From an uncultured Acetatifactor sp. (GTDB taxonomy: Bacteria; Bacillota; Clostridia; Lachnospirales; Lachnospiraceae), in NCBI GenBank assembly GCA_934394665.1, contig CAKRRS010000026.1, positions 1 through 31,954 of the forward strand: a stretch of DNA of 31,954 nt. Reading direction: 5' to 3'. Below are positions 20,678 through 30,074 of the stretch, piece by piece. Numbering within the stretch: position 1 is the first letter of the stretch; every line of letters starts with the position of its first letter. The position numbers were made by a program, and so were the translations under genes. A model generated the notes under the pieces. That model did not search any database. It saw nothing but the letters and a program-made list of their open reading frames with translations, and was not told the origin of the DNA.

Positions 20678-23491
20678 ATGAAATACACATTAGATTATCA
20701 AAAGTATGCCGGCCTGGCAAGACGTGTAGCTGCGGAAGGAAGTGTACTGCTCCGCAATGAGGATGCAGTGCTGCCTTTACAGAAAGGGCAGACAGTATCT
20801 GTCTTCGGCAGAACACAGTTCAAGTATTATAAGAGCGGCACCGGTTCCGGTGGCATGGTAAATGCACCCTATGTGACGAACATCACAGACAGTCTGAAGG
20901 AAGACGGAACCGTACAGATAAACGAAACATTGGAGACGCAGTACAGGGAATGGCTGCAGGATCATCCCTTTGATGTGGGAGAAGGCTGGGCTATGGAGCC
21001 CTGGAATCAGGAAGAGATGCCTGTCACCGAAGAAACGGCGAAGCAGGCGGCGGAGAACTCGGATCTGGCAATCGTAATCATTGGCCGTACCGCCGGAGAG
21101 GACAAAGATAACAGTGCCACAGAAGGAAGCTATCTGCTGACAAATGCAGAGGAAGAGATCCTTCGGAATGTGTGCAATGCGTTCGACCGGACGATTGTGG
21201 TGCTGAATGTCGGCAACATTATGGATATGAAGTGGGTAGACCGGTATCAGCCGCAGGCAGTGCTGTATGTGTGGCAGGGCGGTCAGGAGGGCGGCAGAGC
21301 CTGTGCGGATATCCTGACCGGCAAGGTGAACCCAAGCGGTAAACTCAGCGATACCATTGCAGAAGATATTGCGGACTATCCTTCTACGGAGAACTTCGGT
21401 GATCCCGTGGAGAATTTCTATGCAGAAGATATTTATGTAGGCTATCGTTATTTTGAGACCTTTGCAAAAGATAAAGTAAAATATCCTTTCGGATTTGGAT
21501 TGTCCTATACCAACTTCCAGACAGAAAGTTTTGATCTTGCAGTGCAGGGAACGCAGGTGACGGCAATTGTCAAGGTGACGAATGTGGGATGTGTGCCCGG
21601 CAGAGAGACGATGCAGCTGTATCTGGAAGCACCGCAGGGAAAATTAGGCAAACCGTTGCGCCAGCTGGCAGCGTATGCCAAGACAGAAACACTGAAGCCC
21701 GGAGAGACAGAAGAATTGATCCTGAAAGCGGATCTGACAGAACTTGCTTCGTATGATGACAGTGGTGTCACAGGACATAAATCCTGTTACGTGTTGGAAG
21801 CCGGAGACTATTTTTTCTATGTTGGCACAGATGTACGAAGTGCAAAAGAGATTGGTAAGGTTACATTAGCAGAGCTTCAGGTGACGCAGACAGTTACGGA
21901 AGCGTTGGCACCGGTGCAGACATTCAAGCGCATGAAACCGTACTTTTTTGAAGAATCCGGGCATGCGGCTGTGAACTGGGAGAAGGTTCCTCTGCGGACC
22001 ATAGATCTGGCAGAACGCATCTTACGGGAGAGACCGACAGAGAGCGAATACGTGGGAGATCAGGGATGGAAACTTTCGGATGTAAAGGACGGTAAAATCA
22101 CATTGGAACAGTTCCTGACACAGCTGTCAGACGAAGACCTGATCTGTATGACCAGAGGAGAAGGTATGTGTTCTCCGAAAGTTACGCCCGGTACGGCAGC
22201 AGCTTTCGGTGGAGTGACAAAATCTCTGGAGAAATTCGGAATTCCCATAGCCTGCTGTTCGGATGGCCCGTCCGGTATCCGTATGGACTGTGGAACGATG
22301 GCATATGCGCTTCCCAACGGTACGCTGTTAGCCTGCACCTTTGACCCGGAACTGGTGGAAGAGTTGTATGAGATGGAAGGCATGGAACTTCGGAAGAACA
22401 AGATCGATACACTCTTAGGCCCCGGCATCAACATTCACAGAAATCCTTTGAACGGACGTAATTTTGAGTATTTTTCCGAGGATCCGTACCTTACCGGTAC
22501 GATGGCATCCGCCCAGCTGAAGGGCATGGCGAAATATGGTGTTACAGGAACCATCAAACATTTTGCATGTAATAACCAGGAGTTCAAGAGACATGACAGC
22601 AATGCCATCATTTCCGAGAGAGCTGTTCGGGAGATTTACCTGAAAGGTTTTGAGATCGCTGTGAAACAGGGCGGAGCTTACAGCATTATGTCTACTTACG
22701 GTCCGGTGAACGGTCTGTGGACGGCGGGCAATTATGACCTCTTAACCACGATTCTGCGTAAGGAATGGGGATATCAGGGCATTGTGATGACTGACTGGTG
22801 GGCGAAGGTCAATGAAGAAGGCGGTCCGGCTTCCGGAAATCAGACAATCCCCATGGTGCGTGCACAGAACGACATCTACATGGTAGTGGCAAATGCTGCG
22901 GCCAATTCCGCAGGGGACAATACAGCGGAAGGTCTGGCAGACGGCAGACTGACCAGGGCACAGCTTCAAAGGAATGTGACAAATATCTGTAAATTCCTGC
23001 TCAGATCTGTGGCAATGGAGAGACTGCTTGGCAGAGAGCCGGAAGAATGTGTAGAACTTCACAGTCCGGTAAGCACGGAAGGTGCCGGGGACAGTGGACG
23101 TGTGTTGGCGCGCATGGAGATGCCGGAGCAGAAGCTTGGTGTAGAGATCGCACTGCCGATCGAAGAGCTTTCTACGAAAAAGGGAACCGGTGCCGTATAT
23201 CAGCTGCATTTCCCCCAAAAGGGACGCTATGAACTGGTATTTCAGATGAGCTCTGTCATGGGACCTCTGGCACAGCTTCCGATTTCCGTATTCCTGAACA
23301 ATACCTTGCAGCAGACGGTAACGATCAGCGGAACGGAAGGAAAAGTTGTGGAGCATGCCGTGACGCTGGCAATCCGGCAGGCCGGTGAGGTATATATGAA
23401 GTTGTATTTCGGAGAGAGCGGTATAGAGATGCACAGGATGTTCTTACGCTTCGTGGGGAAGAATGACATTGAAAGCTTCCGAAATGAATAA
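20678..23491 (+). CDS. GH3 beta-glycosidase with circularly permuted domains
   Basis: A 937-residue cytoplasmic glycosidase. The usual GH3 order is reversed. Residues about 10-280 are the alpha/beta sandwich (GH3_C; GSVLLRNEDAVLPL, GQEGGRACADIL, YPFGFGLSYT). A fibronectin-III-like domain covers about 285-400. The TIM-barrel N domain follows at about 450-760 (SDGPSGIR, GPGINIHRNPLNGRNFEYFSED, TIKHFACNNQE, IVMTDWW). The nucleophile is Asp706 in MTDWW. An extra beta-sandwich of about 110 residues ends the chain. Permuted GH3 enzymes are known from Butyrivibrio and Ruminococcus beta-glucosidases; the substrate here is a beta-glucoside or beta-xyloside, not decidable from sequence. AAGGAG lies 13 bases before the ATG. 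No signal peptide. Confidence 0.93.
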   Translation: MKYTLDYQKYAGLARRVAAEGSVLLRNEDAVLPLQKGQTVSVFGRTQFKYYKSGTGSGGMVNAPYVTNITDSLKEDGTVQINETLETQYREWLQDHPFDVGEGWAMEPWNQEEMPVTEETAKQAAENSDLAIVIIGRTAGEDKDNSATEGSYLLTNAEEEILRNVCNAFDRTIVVLNVGNIMDMKWVDRYQPQAVLYVWQGGQEGGRACADILTGKVNPSGKLSDTIAEDIADYPSTENFGDPVENFYAEDIYVGYRYFETFAKDKVKYPFGFGLSYTNFQTESFDLAVQGTQVTAIVKVTNVGCVPGRETMQLYLEAPQGKLGKPLRQLAAYAKTETLKPGETEELILKADLTELASYDDSGVTGHKSCYVLEAGDYFFYVGTDVRSAKEIGKVTLAELQVTQTVTEALAPVQTFKRMKPYFFEESGHAAVNWEKVPLRTIDLAERILRERPTESEYVGDQGWKLSDVKDGKITLEQFLTQLSDEDLICMTRGEGMCSPKVTPGTAAAFGGVTKSLEKFGIPIACCSDGPSGIRMDCGTMAYALPNGTLLACTFDPELVEELYEMEGMELRKNKIDTLLGPGINIHRNPLNGRNFEYFSEDPYLTGTMASAQLKGMAKYGVTGTIKHFACNNQEFKRHDSNAIISERAVREIYLKGFEIAVKQGGAYSIMSTYGPVNGLWTAGNYDLLTTILRKEWGYQGIVMTDWWAKVNEEGGPASGNQTIPMVRAQNDIYMVVANAAANSAGDNTAEGLADGRLTRAQLQRNVTNICKFLLRSVAMERLLGREPEECVELHSPVSTEGAGDSGRVLARMEMPEQKLGVEIALPIEELSTKKGTGAVYQLHFPQKGRYELVFQMSSVMGPLAQLPISVFLNNTLQQTVTISGTEGKVVEHAVTLAIRQAGEVYMKLYFGESGIEMHRMFLRFVGKNDIESFRNE

Positions 23492-23535
23492 AACAAAGAA
23501 ATAAGGAAACAAGCAATAGCTTAAAGCAATGAGAA

Positions 23536-23566
23536 AGGCTCACGGTAGAAACTGTGGGTCTTTTTT
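23536..23566 (+). terminator. Intrinsic terminator after the GH3 gene
   Basis: AGGCTCACGGT pairs with ACTGTGGGTCT around an AGAA loop, with three G-T pairs, and TTTTTT follows. It closes the GH3 transcript 45 bases after the stop. Confidence 0.8.
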
Positions 23567-23686
23567 GCAATAGAAAATAAAAACCTTAACGGAATATTTA
23601 TGCATAGAAGCGGAAAGAAGAATTGACTTATGTCGATATTTCAGATAGAATCAAATCTTGAGCGTTTTGATGCCTGGAGGTGCAGA

Positions 23687-23728
23687 ATTTACTTTATTTT
23701 CAGAAAATATGAGAAAAATAAAGTAAAT
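23687..23728 (+). promoter_or_regulatory. Perfect 14-bp AT-rich inverted repeat before the transporter gene
   Basis: ATTTACTTTATTTT (23687-23700) and its exact complement AAAATAAAGTAAAT (23715-23728) are separated by 14 bases, about 50 bases before the transporter start. It could be an operator for a dimeric regulator or an RNA hairpin in the leader; there is no T run long enough for a terminator. Confidence 0.5.
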
Positions 23729-23779
23729 AGCAGGCTAAGAACACTTATAAAATCGAAAACATACGAGGAGGCAGGAAAA

Positions 23780-25138
23780 GTGGTAGCACAGATACTTGCA
23801 ATAGTCATATTTCTGGCGATGTTCGTTCTGATCGTTCTGGAAGTATGGGAGAGACACATTATCACACTGGGCTGCGGTCTGCTGACACTGATACTGGTAT
23901 TCGGACTGGGAATGCACAGTATGAGCGCGGTGTTGGAGACACTGAATTTAGGCAGCTTTTTTACAAGTCATTTCTGGTATACGGCGGGACAGTCCGCGGA
24001 GGCTTCCAGCGGAATCAACTGGGAGACGATCGTATTTGTAGCGGGAATGATGATCATGGTAGAGGGAATGGCGAGAGTGGGATTTTTCCGGTGGCTCTGC
24101 ATGCGCCTTGCCAAGATGGTCAAGTATAAGGTAGTGCCGCTGTTCGTGACCTTTATGGTATTGTCCGGTATTCTGGCAATGTTCATTGACAGCATTACGG
24201 TAATTCTGTTCCTGGCAGCCGTAACGATCGAATTGTCACAGCTGTTGAAGTTTAATCCGGTACCGATGATTCTGGCAGAAGTGTTCTGCGCGAATCTGGG
24301 CGGATCCGCTACCATGTGCGGAGATCCCCCTAACATCATTATCGGTACTTCCCTCGGATATTCCTTCACGGATTTCCTGACCAATACCGGTGTGATCGCG
24401 GGTGTATCCCTGATCGTGGTAGTAGCGTATTTTTATCTGGTATTTCATAAGGAACTGCGTGCCAGCGAGGCCGCTGCGGCAGGCAGCAACCAGACGTATC
24501 CGGATCCTTCCGAAGCAATCACCGATAAGAAGGGATTCGTGATCAGCACCATCATTTTCCTGTGTGCCGTTGTTTTACTGGTAACGCATGCACAGACCGG
24601 ACTGACAGTATCCTGCATCGGCGTATTCATCTCGATCGTAACACTGATCGCAGCCGGCAAGGACGCACCGAAATTGATCAAACAGATCGATTATAAGACG
24701 TTATTGTTCTTCGTCGGATTATTCATGGTAGTCGGTGGTCTGGAGCAGACCGGCATCCTGAAGGTGATGGCGAACTTTATCGGAGACATCAGCAACGGTA
24801 ATCTGATGTTAATGATCGCAATTATCCTGTGGATCTCTGCGATTGCCAGTGCATTTGTGGATAATATTCCTTTTGCGGCAACCATGATTCCTATCATCAG
24901 CAGTCTGTCAGCGACCCAGGGCGTGGAGCTGTCGATTCTGGCATGGGCGCTGGCTATGGGTACCGATATCGGCGGAAGTGCTACTCCTATCGGAGCATCT
25001 GCCAATGTTGTGGGTATTGCTACCGCAGCAAAAGCAGGTCATATGATCAAGTGGGGAAAATATTGCAAAGTTATGGCTCCCGCGACTATAATAGTAGTAG
25101 GCATCTCCATGTTAATGATCTATGCGAGATACCTGTAA
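23780..25138 (+). CDS. ArsB/NhaD-type ion transporter (SLC13-like permease)
   Basis: A 452-residue membrane protein with about eleven helices. It carries the ion-transporter superfamily hairpin motifs twice: NLGGSATMCGDPPNIIIG near residue 170 and GTDIGGSATPIGASANVVG near residue 395, the hallmark of ArsB, NhaD and the P-protein group. An extended polar loop sits near residue 235. The ion is not readable (Na, arsenite or a dicarboxylate have been shown for relatives). GTG 23780 is chosen because AGGAGG (23766-23771) lies 8 bases before it and the first helix begins right after; the frame is open 50 codons further upstream, but that part is highly charged and lacks a ribosome site. It is followed after 21 bases by a cytidylate-kinase-like gene, so the two form an operon. 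Confidence 0.88.
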   Translation: MVAQILAIVIFLAMFVLIVLEVWERHIITLGCGLLTLILVFGLGMHSMSAVLETLNLGSFFTSHFWYTAGQSAEASSGINWETIVFVAGMMIMVEGMARVGFFRWLCMRLAKMVKYKVVPLFVTFMVLSGILAMFIDSITVILFLAAVTIELSQLLKFNPVPMILAEVFCANLGGSATMCGDPPNIIIGTSLGYSFTDFLTNTGVIAGVSLIVVVAYFYLVFHKELRASEAAAAGSNQTYPDPSEAITDKKGFVISTIIFLCAVVLLVTHAQTGLTVSCIGVFISIVTLIAAGKDAPKLIKQIDYKTLLFFVGLFMVVGGLEQTGILKVMANFIGDISNGNLMLMIAIILWISAIASAFVDNIPFAATMIPIISSLSATQGVELSILAWALAMGTDIGGSATPIGASANVVGIATAAKAGHMIKWGKYCKVMAPATIIVVGISMLMIYARYL

Positions 25139-25159
25139 GATTGTAAGGAGGGCAGACCC

Positions 25160-25759
25160 ATGAGTGAACAATTGATTATCTCCGTCAGCCGTGAGTACGG
25201 CAGCGGCGGACACGAGATCGCACAGAAACTGGCAGAAATCTATAAGCTACCGATGTATGACCACAATCTGTTAGATGAGGTGGCTGCGAATATGAATGTA
25301 AGCAGCAAGGAACTGGCAGAGTTTGATGAGATGAGACGTAACAAATTCCTGTACCGCAGTGTAATGGGAATGAACAGCTCTCCGGCAGACAATGTAGCCA
25401 AGATGCAGTTCGATTATATTAAGAAAAAAGCGGAAGCCGGAGAGTCCTTTGTGATCGTAGGACGTTGTTCCGAGATCGTGCTGAAGGATAACCCGAACCT
25501 GATCTCCATCTTCGTACTGGGTGACAAACAGGCGAAGATCGATCGTGTCATGCGGATCTATGAGCTGGATGCCAGACATGCCGAGGAAAGAATGATCGAG
25601 AAGGACCGCCGCAGAAAATACTATCATAACAGCCATTGTAAGGTAAAATGGGGTGATTCCCGTAACTACGACCTGTCCATCAACAGCAGCAAGCTGGGTG
25701 TGGATGAGACGGTGGCATCTTTGAAGAACTACATAGATGCAAGAATTGCGCATAAGTAA
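25160..25759 (+). CDS. Cytidylate kinase-like family protein
   Basis: A 199-residue P-loop protein of the cytidylate-kinase-2 type. The nucleotide loop SREYGSGGHEIAQKLAE opens the protein at residue 10, followed by the YDHNLLDEVA lid region. VIVGRCSEIVL forms the central strand, with the basic lid EKDRRRKYYHNSHCKVKWGD near residues 150-168. A Lys in the usual GxGKS position is replaced (GSGGH), as is common in this group, whose substrates are not established. AAGGAGG precedes the ATG. It is translated from the same transcript as the transporter upstream and ends before a strong terminator. Confidence 0.85.
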   Translation: MSEQLIISVSREYGSGGHEIAQKLAEIYKLPMYDHNLLDEVAANMNVSSKELAEFDEMRRNKFLYRSVMGMNSSPADNVAKMQFDYIKKKAEAGESFVIVGRCSEIVLKDNPNLISIFVLGDKQAKIDRVMRIYELDARHAEERMIEKDRRRKYYHNSHCKVKWGDSRNYDLSINSSKLGVDETVASLKNYIDARIAHK

Positions 25760-25780
25760 ATCATAAATTAACAAAAAGGA

Positions 25781-25837
25781 AAACTGCCAATCTAAAAATA
25801 CGCATAAAAATATACGTATTTCAGATGGCAGTTTTTT
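25781..25837 (+). terminator. Strong intrinsic terminator of the transporter operon
   Basis: AAACTGCCAATCTAAAAATACG pairs almost fully with CGTATTTCAGATGGCAGTTT around a 12-base AT loop, and a TTTTTT run follows. It separates the transporter operon from the envelope genes. Confidence 0.9.
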
Positions 25838-26024
25838 GTTGCAAACAACATTTAAACAAATTTTAAGGATTTCCGGCGTGACGAATAGAAAAGAGTGTGA
25901 TATTCTAGGAGACGAGCAAGCGGATGACAAAAGCAAAACAGATTCCATAAGAATCAAATAGAAATCATATAACATCTGGAAAATAAGAGATACCTACGTA
26001 ATGCGTATGAAAAGAGGTATATAA

Positions 26025-27650
26025 ATGAGCGACAGAGAGAGAGACTCCATTCAGGAGATGGAAGATATACAAAAAGGGCTGGAAGCCTTTTTACAGCAGG
26101 AAATGCAACAGATGCAGCAGACTTCCGGGAACAGCGGCAGGAGCAAACAGGGGAACCGTGTGCAGCAGGGGAACGGAGCACCGGGCAGAACCGGACAGAC
26201 GGCAAGCCGTCCAAGCCCTCAGATGTTCGACATGACAGAGGATGAGGAAGAGGAGGAACTTGATGTGATCGGATCCGGCAGAAGAGATGCGGGGGATTAT
26301 GCAGAGGACTGGGATGATCCTGCATATCGTAAGAGACAGGCCGCACGGCGGGAGGCTGAGCGTAGGACAGACAGCCGACGCGGTACCGATCACCGACGCA
26401 GCAGATCCACTGCAGAAAAATCATCGGAAGGCAATCGCCGTGACAGGGCAGAAACAGAGAGGACGTCCCGAAACTCCCGGCGCAGACAGGAAGACTATGA
26501 CTATGAAGACGAATACAATGATTATGACGAAGAACAGATGAGAGAAGATACGAGAAGAAATTCCGGACGGAAATCAAGAAAACAGAGAGAAAGAGACGAT
26601 GAACAATACGGACGGAATACAAAGAACAGTCGGAACAATAAAAAGGGAAACGGAAAAAAGGCACCGAAGAAAAAGAAAAAATCCGGTTTCAAGCGTTTCT
26701 TGATTTCTGTTGCCCTGATCATTGTTTTCCTGGCAGCAGGCTTATATGTATTGGTAGGAAAAGTCTACGGAGAGATGAATTACGAGGAAATCGAATCCGT
26801 AACATCTTCGCCCATGAAGGAAGAAGGCGTTACCAATATTCTGCTGATCGGTAATGACTCCCGTGAGAACGGAGAGGACGGCAGATCCGATGCCATGATC
26901 CTGCTGTCGATCAGCAACAAGACCAAAAAGATCTATATGACATCCCTGCTTCGCGATATGTATGTAGATATTCCGGGACATAAGGGAAATCGCCTGAATG
27001 CAGCCTATTCCTATGGTGGCGCAGAGCTTCTGATGGAGACCATTGAACAGAATTTTGATATTCACATCAGTCGTTATGTGCTGGTGAATTTCGAAGCGTT
27101 TGCCAATCTGGTGGATGCCGTGGGCGGTGTGGATCTGGAACTGACCGGCAAGGAAGTGGAATATGTAAACGGCTATCTGGTGGAATATAATATTTTGCTG
27201 GGCAGACCGGAAGGAACAGACTATTTTGATGATCTGTCCGGTGGCATGGTACATCTGAACGGTCCGCAGGCACTGGCATATTGCAGAAACCGTTACATCG
27301 GTACGGACTTCGGCAGAACCGAGCGCCAGAGAAAGGTGCTGACGGAGGTTATTCACAAGCTGCCTAAGGGAGTGCTGACGAATCCGAAAGAACTGATTGA
27401 CGGCTTAATGCCGAACCTGACCACGAACCTGACACAGGCAGAATGCTATCGCCTGAGCCTGATGGCTCCGAAGGTTGTGACCTATGATATTATTCAGAAC
27501 AGCATCCCCATCGAAGGTACTTATAAGGATGCGACGATCCGTAAGATGGCAGTACTGGAAGTGGATTTTGACGCGAATAAGAAATTCCTGCGGGAGAATC
27601 TGTACGGAGAAGGTGACAGCACGGAGGAAACAACAACTTCAGCCGAATGA
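26025..27650 (+). CDS. LytR-CpsA-Psr (LCP) family protein with a long charged N-terminal tail
   Basis: A 541-residue membrane protein likely to transfer wall teichoic acid or capsule-type polymers from lipid carriers to peptidoglycan. Residues 1 to about 219 are cytoplasmic, low-complexity and rich in Arg, Glu, Asp, Asn and Gln, ending in a Lys-rich cluster. A single helix follows at about 223-244. The LCP domain starts near residue 268 with NILLIGNDSREN, and has the conserved RSDAMILLS, LLRDMYVDIPG with its Arg, NAAYSYGG and VDAVGGVDLEL, then GPQALAYCRNRY and the TERQRKVL stretch. Such a tail is far longer than in standard LCP proteins. AAGAGG precedes the ATG. The downstream CapA-like gene begins 68 bases after the stop, on the same transcript. 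Confidence 0.9.
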   Translation: MSDRERDSIQEMEDIQKGLEAFLQQEMQQMQQTSGNSGRSKQGNRVQQGNGAPGRTGQTASRPSPQMFDMTEDEEEEELDVIGSGRRDAGDYAEDWDDPAYRKRQAARREAERRTDSRRGTDHRRSRSTAEKSSEGNRRDRAETERTSRNSRRRQEDYDYEDEYNDYDEEQMREDTRRNSGRKSRKQRERDDEQYGRNTKNSRNNKKGNGKKAPKKKKKSGFKRFLISVALIIVFLAAGLYVLVGKVYGEMNYEEIESVTSSPMKEEGVTNILLIGNDSRENGEDGRSDAMILLSISNKTKKIYMTSLLRDMYVDIPGHKGNRLNAAYSYGGAELLMETIEQNFDIHISRYVLVNFEAFANLVDAVGGVDLELTGKEVEYVNGYLVEYNILLGRPEGTDYFDDLSGGMVHLNGPQALAYCRNRYIGTDFGRTERQRKVLTEVIHKLPKGVLTNPKELIDGLMPNLTTNLTQAECYRLSLMAPKVVTYDIIQNSIPIEGTYKDATIRKMAVLEVDFDANKKFLRENLYGEGDSTEETTTSAE

Positions 27651-27718
27651 TCGTTTCTACGAATCTGAATAATTACTTGGTATTGAGACAAGAGTACTGT
27701 GAGGCAGAGGGGGACGCG

Positions 27719-28990
27719 ATGAATTTGAAACACCTGATTTCACAGAAGAAAAAAGGAATTGCAGTATTACTCTGCGTGGCTGCAATGTTTTCGTTGGGAG
27801 GCTGTGGGGATGACCTGACACAGCAGGTAAGGATCTCCGGCGTGGAAGATCTGGCACAGCCGATCGGCGGATATGCTGCGCAAAATAGCGGTAATCAGGC
27901 GACAGAACAGTCCGGGATGGCACAGGGGAAGACGGAAAACGGTAACACCGCAGGAGAGAGTGCTTCCGCCAACGGGCAATCGGGCAGTTCGGATATGCCA
28001 TCCGGCAGTCATTATGAGATCACGATTTCGGCAGCCGGAGATGTAACACTGGGAACGCATCAGGAACAGGATTACGGTTCCTCTTTCCGGCAGGCGTATG
28101 ATCAGGCGGAAGATGAAGGATATTTTTTTGAAAATGTGCGTGATATTTTCAGCGCGGATGACATGACGATCGTGAACCTGGAGGGACCGCTTACGAATTC
28201 CGATCAGATGCGTGAGGGACAGACCTATTGTATCAAGGGAGATCCGGCGTATGCGCATCTGTTGACGTTGGGAGATATCGAGGCTGTCAGTTTTGCCAAT
28301 AATCATCGGCTGGACTATGGGGAGCAGGGAAGCCGGGATACCATTCAGGCACTGGAGCAGGAAGGAATCGTCTATGCTTACGATAAAAACGTGGGTATCT
28401 ATGAAGTACCGGGCAGTGCAGAAGCGCATGGCGGCGAGAGAAATCTGAAGATCGGAATCATCTCTGTGAATGAAGTGGAATGGGGTTCCCAGGTAGAAAA
28501 ACTGATTCAGAATAATATTGAGACTCTGCGGGAGCAGAATGTGGATCTGATTCTGGTCTGTTGTCACTGGGGCATCGAAAAAGATACCGTGCCGGAGAAT
28601 TATCAACAGGTACTGGGCAGAAAATGTATTGACTGGGGTGCGGATCTGGTCATCGGACATCATCCGCATGTCCTTCAGGGAATCGAGGAATATAAGGGCA
28701 GATATATCATCTACAGTCTGGCGAATTTCTGCTTTGGAGCCAATAGGAATCCTGAAGATAAAGATACCATGATCTTCCAACAGATATTTACCTTTGAGAA
28801 CGGTCAGAAAAAGGAAGACCGGAATGCCAGGATCATTCCCTGTCTGGTCAGCTCCGTAAAAACACGAAATGATTTCCGACCGACGCCTGCGACGGGCGAG
28901 GATAAACTGAGAATTCTACAGCGCATGAACGAATACAGCAAGCCCTTCGGTGTGGAATTCGATGACAATGGTGGGATCATGGTGAATTAG
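27719..28990 (+). CDS. CapA-family (poly-gamma-glutamate synthesis type) lipoprotein
   Basis: A 423-residue exported protein. The signal is MNLKHLISQKKKGIAVLLC, with the lipobox LGGC at about 30-33, so it is membrane-anchored outside. A Ser/Gly/Gln/Asn-rich spacer runs to about residue 97. The PGA_cap domain of metallophosphatase fold follows: ISAAGDVTLGTH, VNLEGPLT, FANNHRLDYG, CHWGIE, VIGHHPHVLQGIE and YSLANFCFG supply its metal-binding Asp, Asn, His and Glu. ATG 27719 is chosen because AGAGGGGGA precedes it and the lipoprotein signal starts there; an ATG at 27647 overlaps the LCP stop but adds 24 residues unlike a signal peptide. It is transcribed with the LCP gene and may trim or release an envelope polymer. 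Confidence 0.9.
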   Translation: MNLKHLISQKKKGIAVLLCVAAMFSLGGCGDDLTQQVRISGVEDLAQPIGGYAAQNSGNQATEQSGMAQGKTENGNTAGESASANGQSGSSDMPSGSHYEITISAAGDVTLGTHQEQDYGSSFRQAYDQAEDEGYFFENVRDIFSADDMTIVNLEGPLTNSDQMREGQTYCIKGDPAYAHLLTLGDIEAVSFANNHRLDYGEQGSRDTIQALEQEGIVYAYDKNVGIYEVPGSAEAHGGERNLKIGIISVNEVEWGSQVEKLIQNNIETLREQNVDLILVCCHWGIEKDTVPENYQQVLGRKCIDWGADLVIGHHPHVLQGIEEYKGRYIIYSLANFCFGANRNPEDKDTMIFQQIFTFENGQKKEDRNARIIPCLVSSVKTRNDFRPTPATGEDKLRILQRMNEYSKPFGVEFDDNGGIMVN

Positions 28991-29130
28991 TGTGGATAAC
29001 ATCCGTAGATAATATTGAAAATGTTGATATTTTTGAAGGAAACAAATAATTCTATGGATATGAATCAGCTCTCTAAAGAATGTAGAATACGGATTGCGGA
29101 TAGGAAGCGTAAGAAAGGACAAGGGGTAGC

Positions 29131-30018
29131 GTGGAGAAAGCATTCAAATTGGACTTTATTAATGACAAAACGGGAAGCCTGTATGTGAATTGCTGCGGAT
29201 GTTCCCAGACAGAACCGCTGCATAGTTTTGGACCGGCATCCAAACCCCATTATCTGATTCATTATGTTCTAAGCGGCAAGGGTCATTTCCGCTTTCATGA
29301 CAAGGAATATCAGCTGGAAGCCGGATACGGATTCCTGATCCAGCCCAATGAACTGGCTTTTTATCAGGCAGATGCCAAAGATCCGTGGAGTTATCTGTGG
29401 GTGGGATTTGCCGGAAGCCGTGCGGAAGAATATCTGCACAGCATGGGACTTTCCGACAGACATCCGATCTTTGCCTGTGATAAATCCGAGGAATTGTATT
29501 CTATTGTCCGGGATATGATGGAGCACAATACGTTCGGAATTGCGGATGACCTGCGTAGGAACGGCCTGCTGGGAGTGTTCCTGTCGGTGATTGCCGACAG
29601 CGCCGGTGTCGTGGCGAGAGAGGAAGAAGATAAAGGCAACCAGTATGTGAAAAAAGCGGTATCCTTTATCCAGAGCAACTACTGTAACCCCATCAAAGTC
29701 ACGGATGTGGCAGAATATGTGTGTATCAACAGAAGCTACTTATACACACTGTTTCAGAATTATCTGGGAATGTCACCGCAACAGTTTCTGACGACATTCC
29801 GCATTACCAAAGCGAGAGAATTACTGGAATCGACCAATTATCCCATTGAAAGTATCGCGTTATCCTGCGGCTACAGCGATGCTTTGGTGTTTACCAAGGC
29901 GTTCCACGCCATGAAAGGAATGTCTCCGTCCAAATACCGCAAGGAAAGCCATAAGGAGAGCACCAAAGAACAGCTTCAGGAGGTCGAGGGGCTGATCGCA
30001 CAGCTATTGAAACCATAA
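29131..30018 (+). CDS. AraC-family transcriptional regulator
   Basis: A 295-residue regulator. The N-terminal cupin (residues about 15-150) has FGPASKPHYLIHYVLSGKG, then YQLEAGYGFLIQPNE and the DPWSYLWVGFAG stretch typical of Firmicute sugar-responsive AraC proteins. The C-terminal pair of helix-turn-helix motifs (VTDVAEYVCINRSYLYTLF and IESIALSCGYSDALVFTKAF) ends near residue 270, with a short helical tail. GTG 29131 is the start with AAGGGG upstream. No sugar gene lies next to it on the right; it follows CapA by 140 bases and may have its own promoter. Confidence 0.88.
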   Translation: MEKAFKLDFINDKTGSLYVNCCGCSQTEPLHSFGPASKPHYLIHYVLSGKGHFRFHDKEYQLEAGYGFLIQPNELAFYQADAKDPWSYLWVGFAGSRAEEYLHSMGLSDRHPIFACDKSEELYSIVRDMMEHNTFGIADDLRRNGLLGVFLSVIADSAGVVAREEEDKGNQYVKKAVSFIQSNYCNPIKVTDVAEYVCINRSYLYTLFQNYLGMSPQQFLTTFRITKARELLESTNYPIESIALSCGYSDALVFTKAFHAMKGMSPSKYRKESHKESTKEQLQEVEGLIAQLLKP

Positions 30019-30036
30019 ATAAAGTACAACACCATT

Positions 30037-30074
30037 AAAAAAGCCCATTCAAGTAAATATGAATGGACTTTTTT
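30037..30074. terminator. Bidirectional intrinsic terminator
   Basis: AAAAAAGCCCATTCA pairs with TGAATGGACTTTTTT around an eight-base loop. T runs occur on both strands, so it can stop the AraC transcript on the plus strand and the MCP transcript arriving on the minus strand. Confidence 0.9.
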
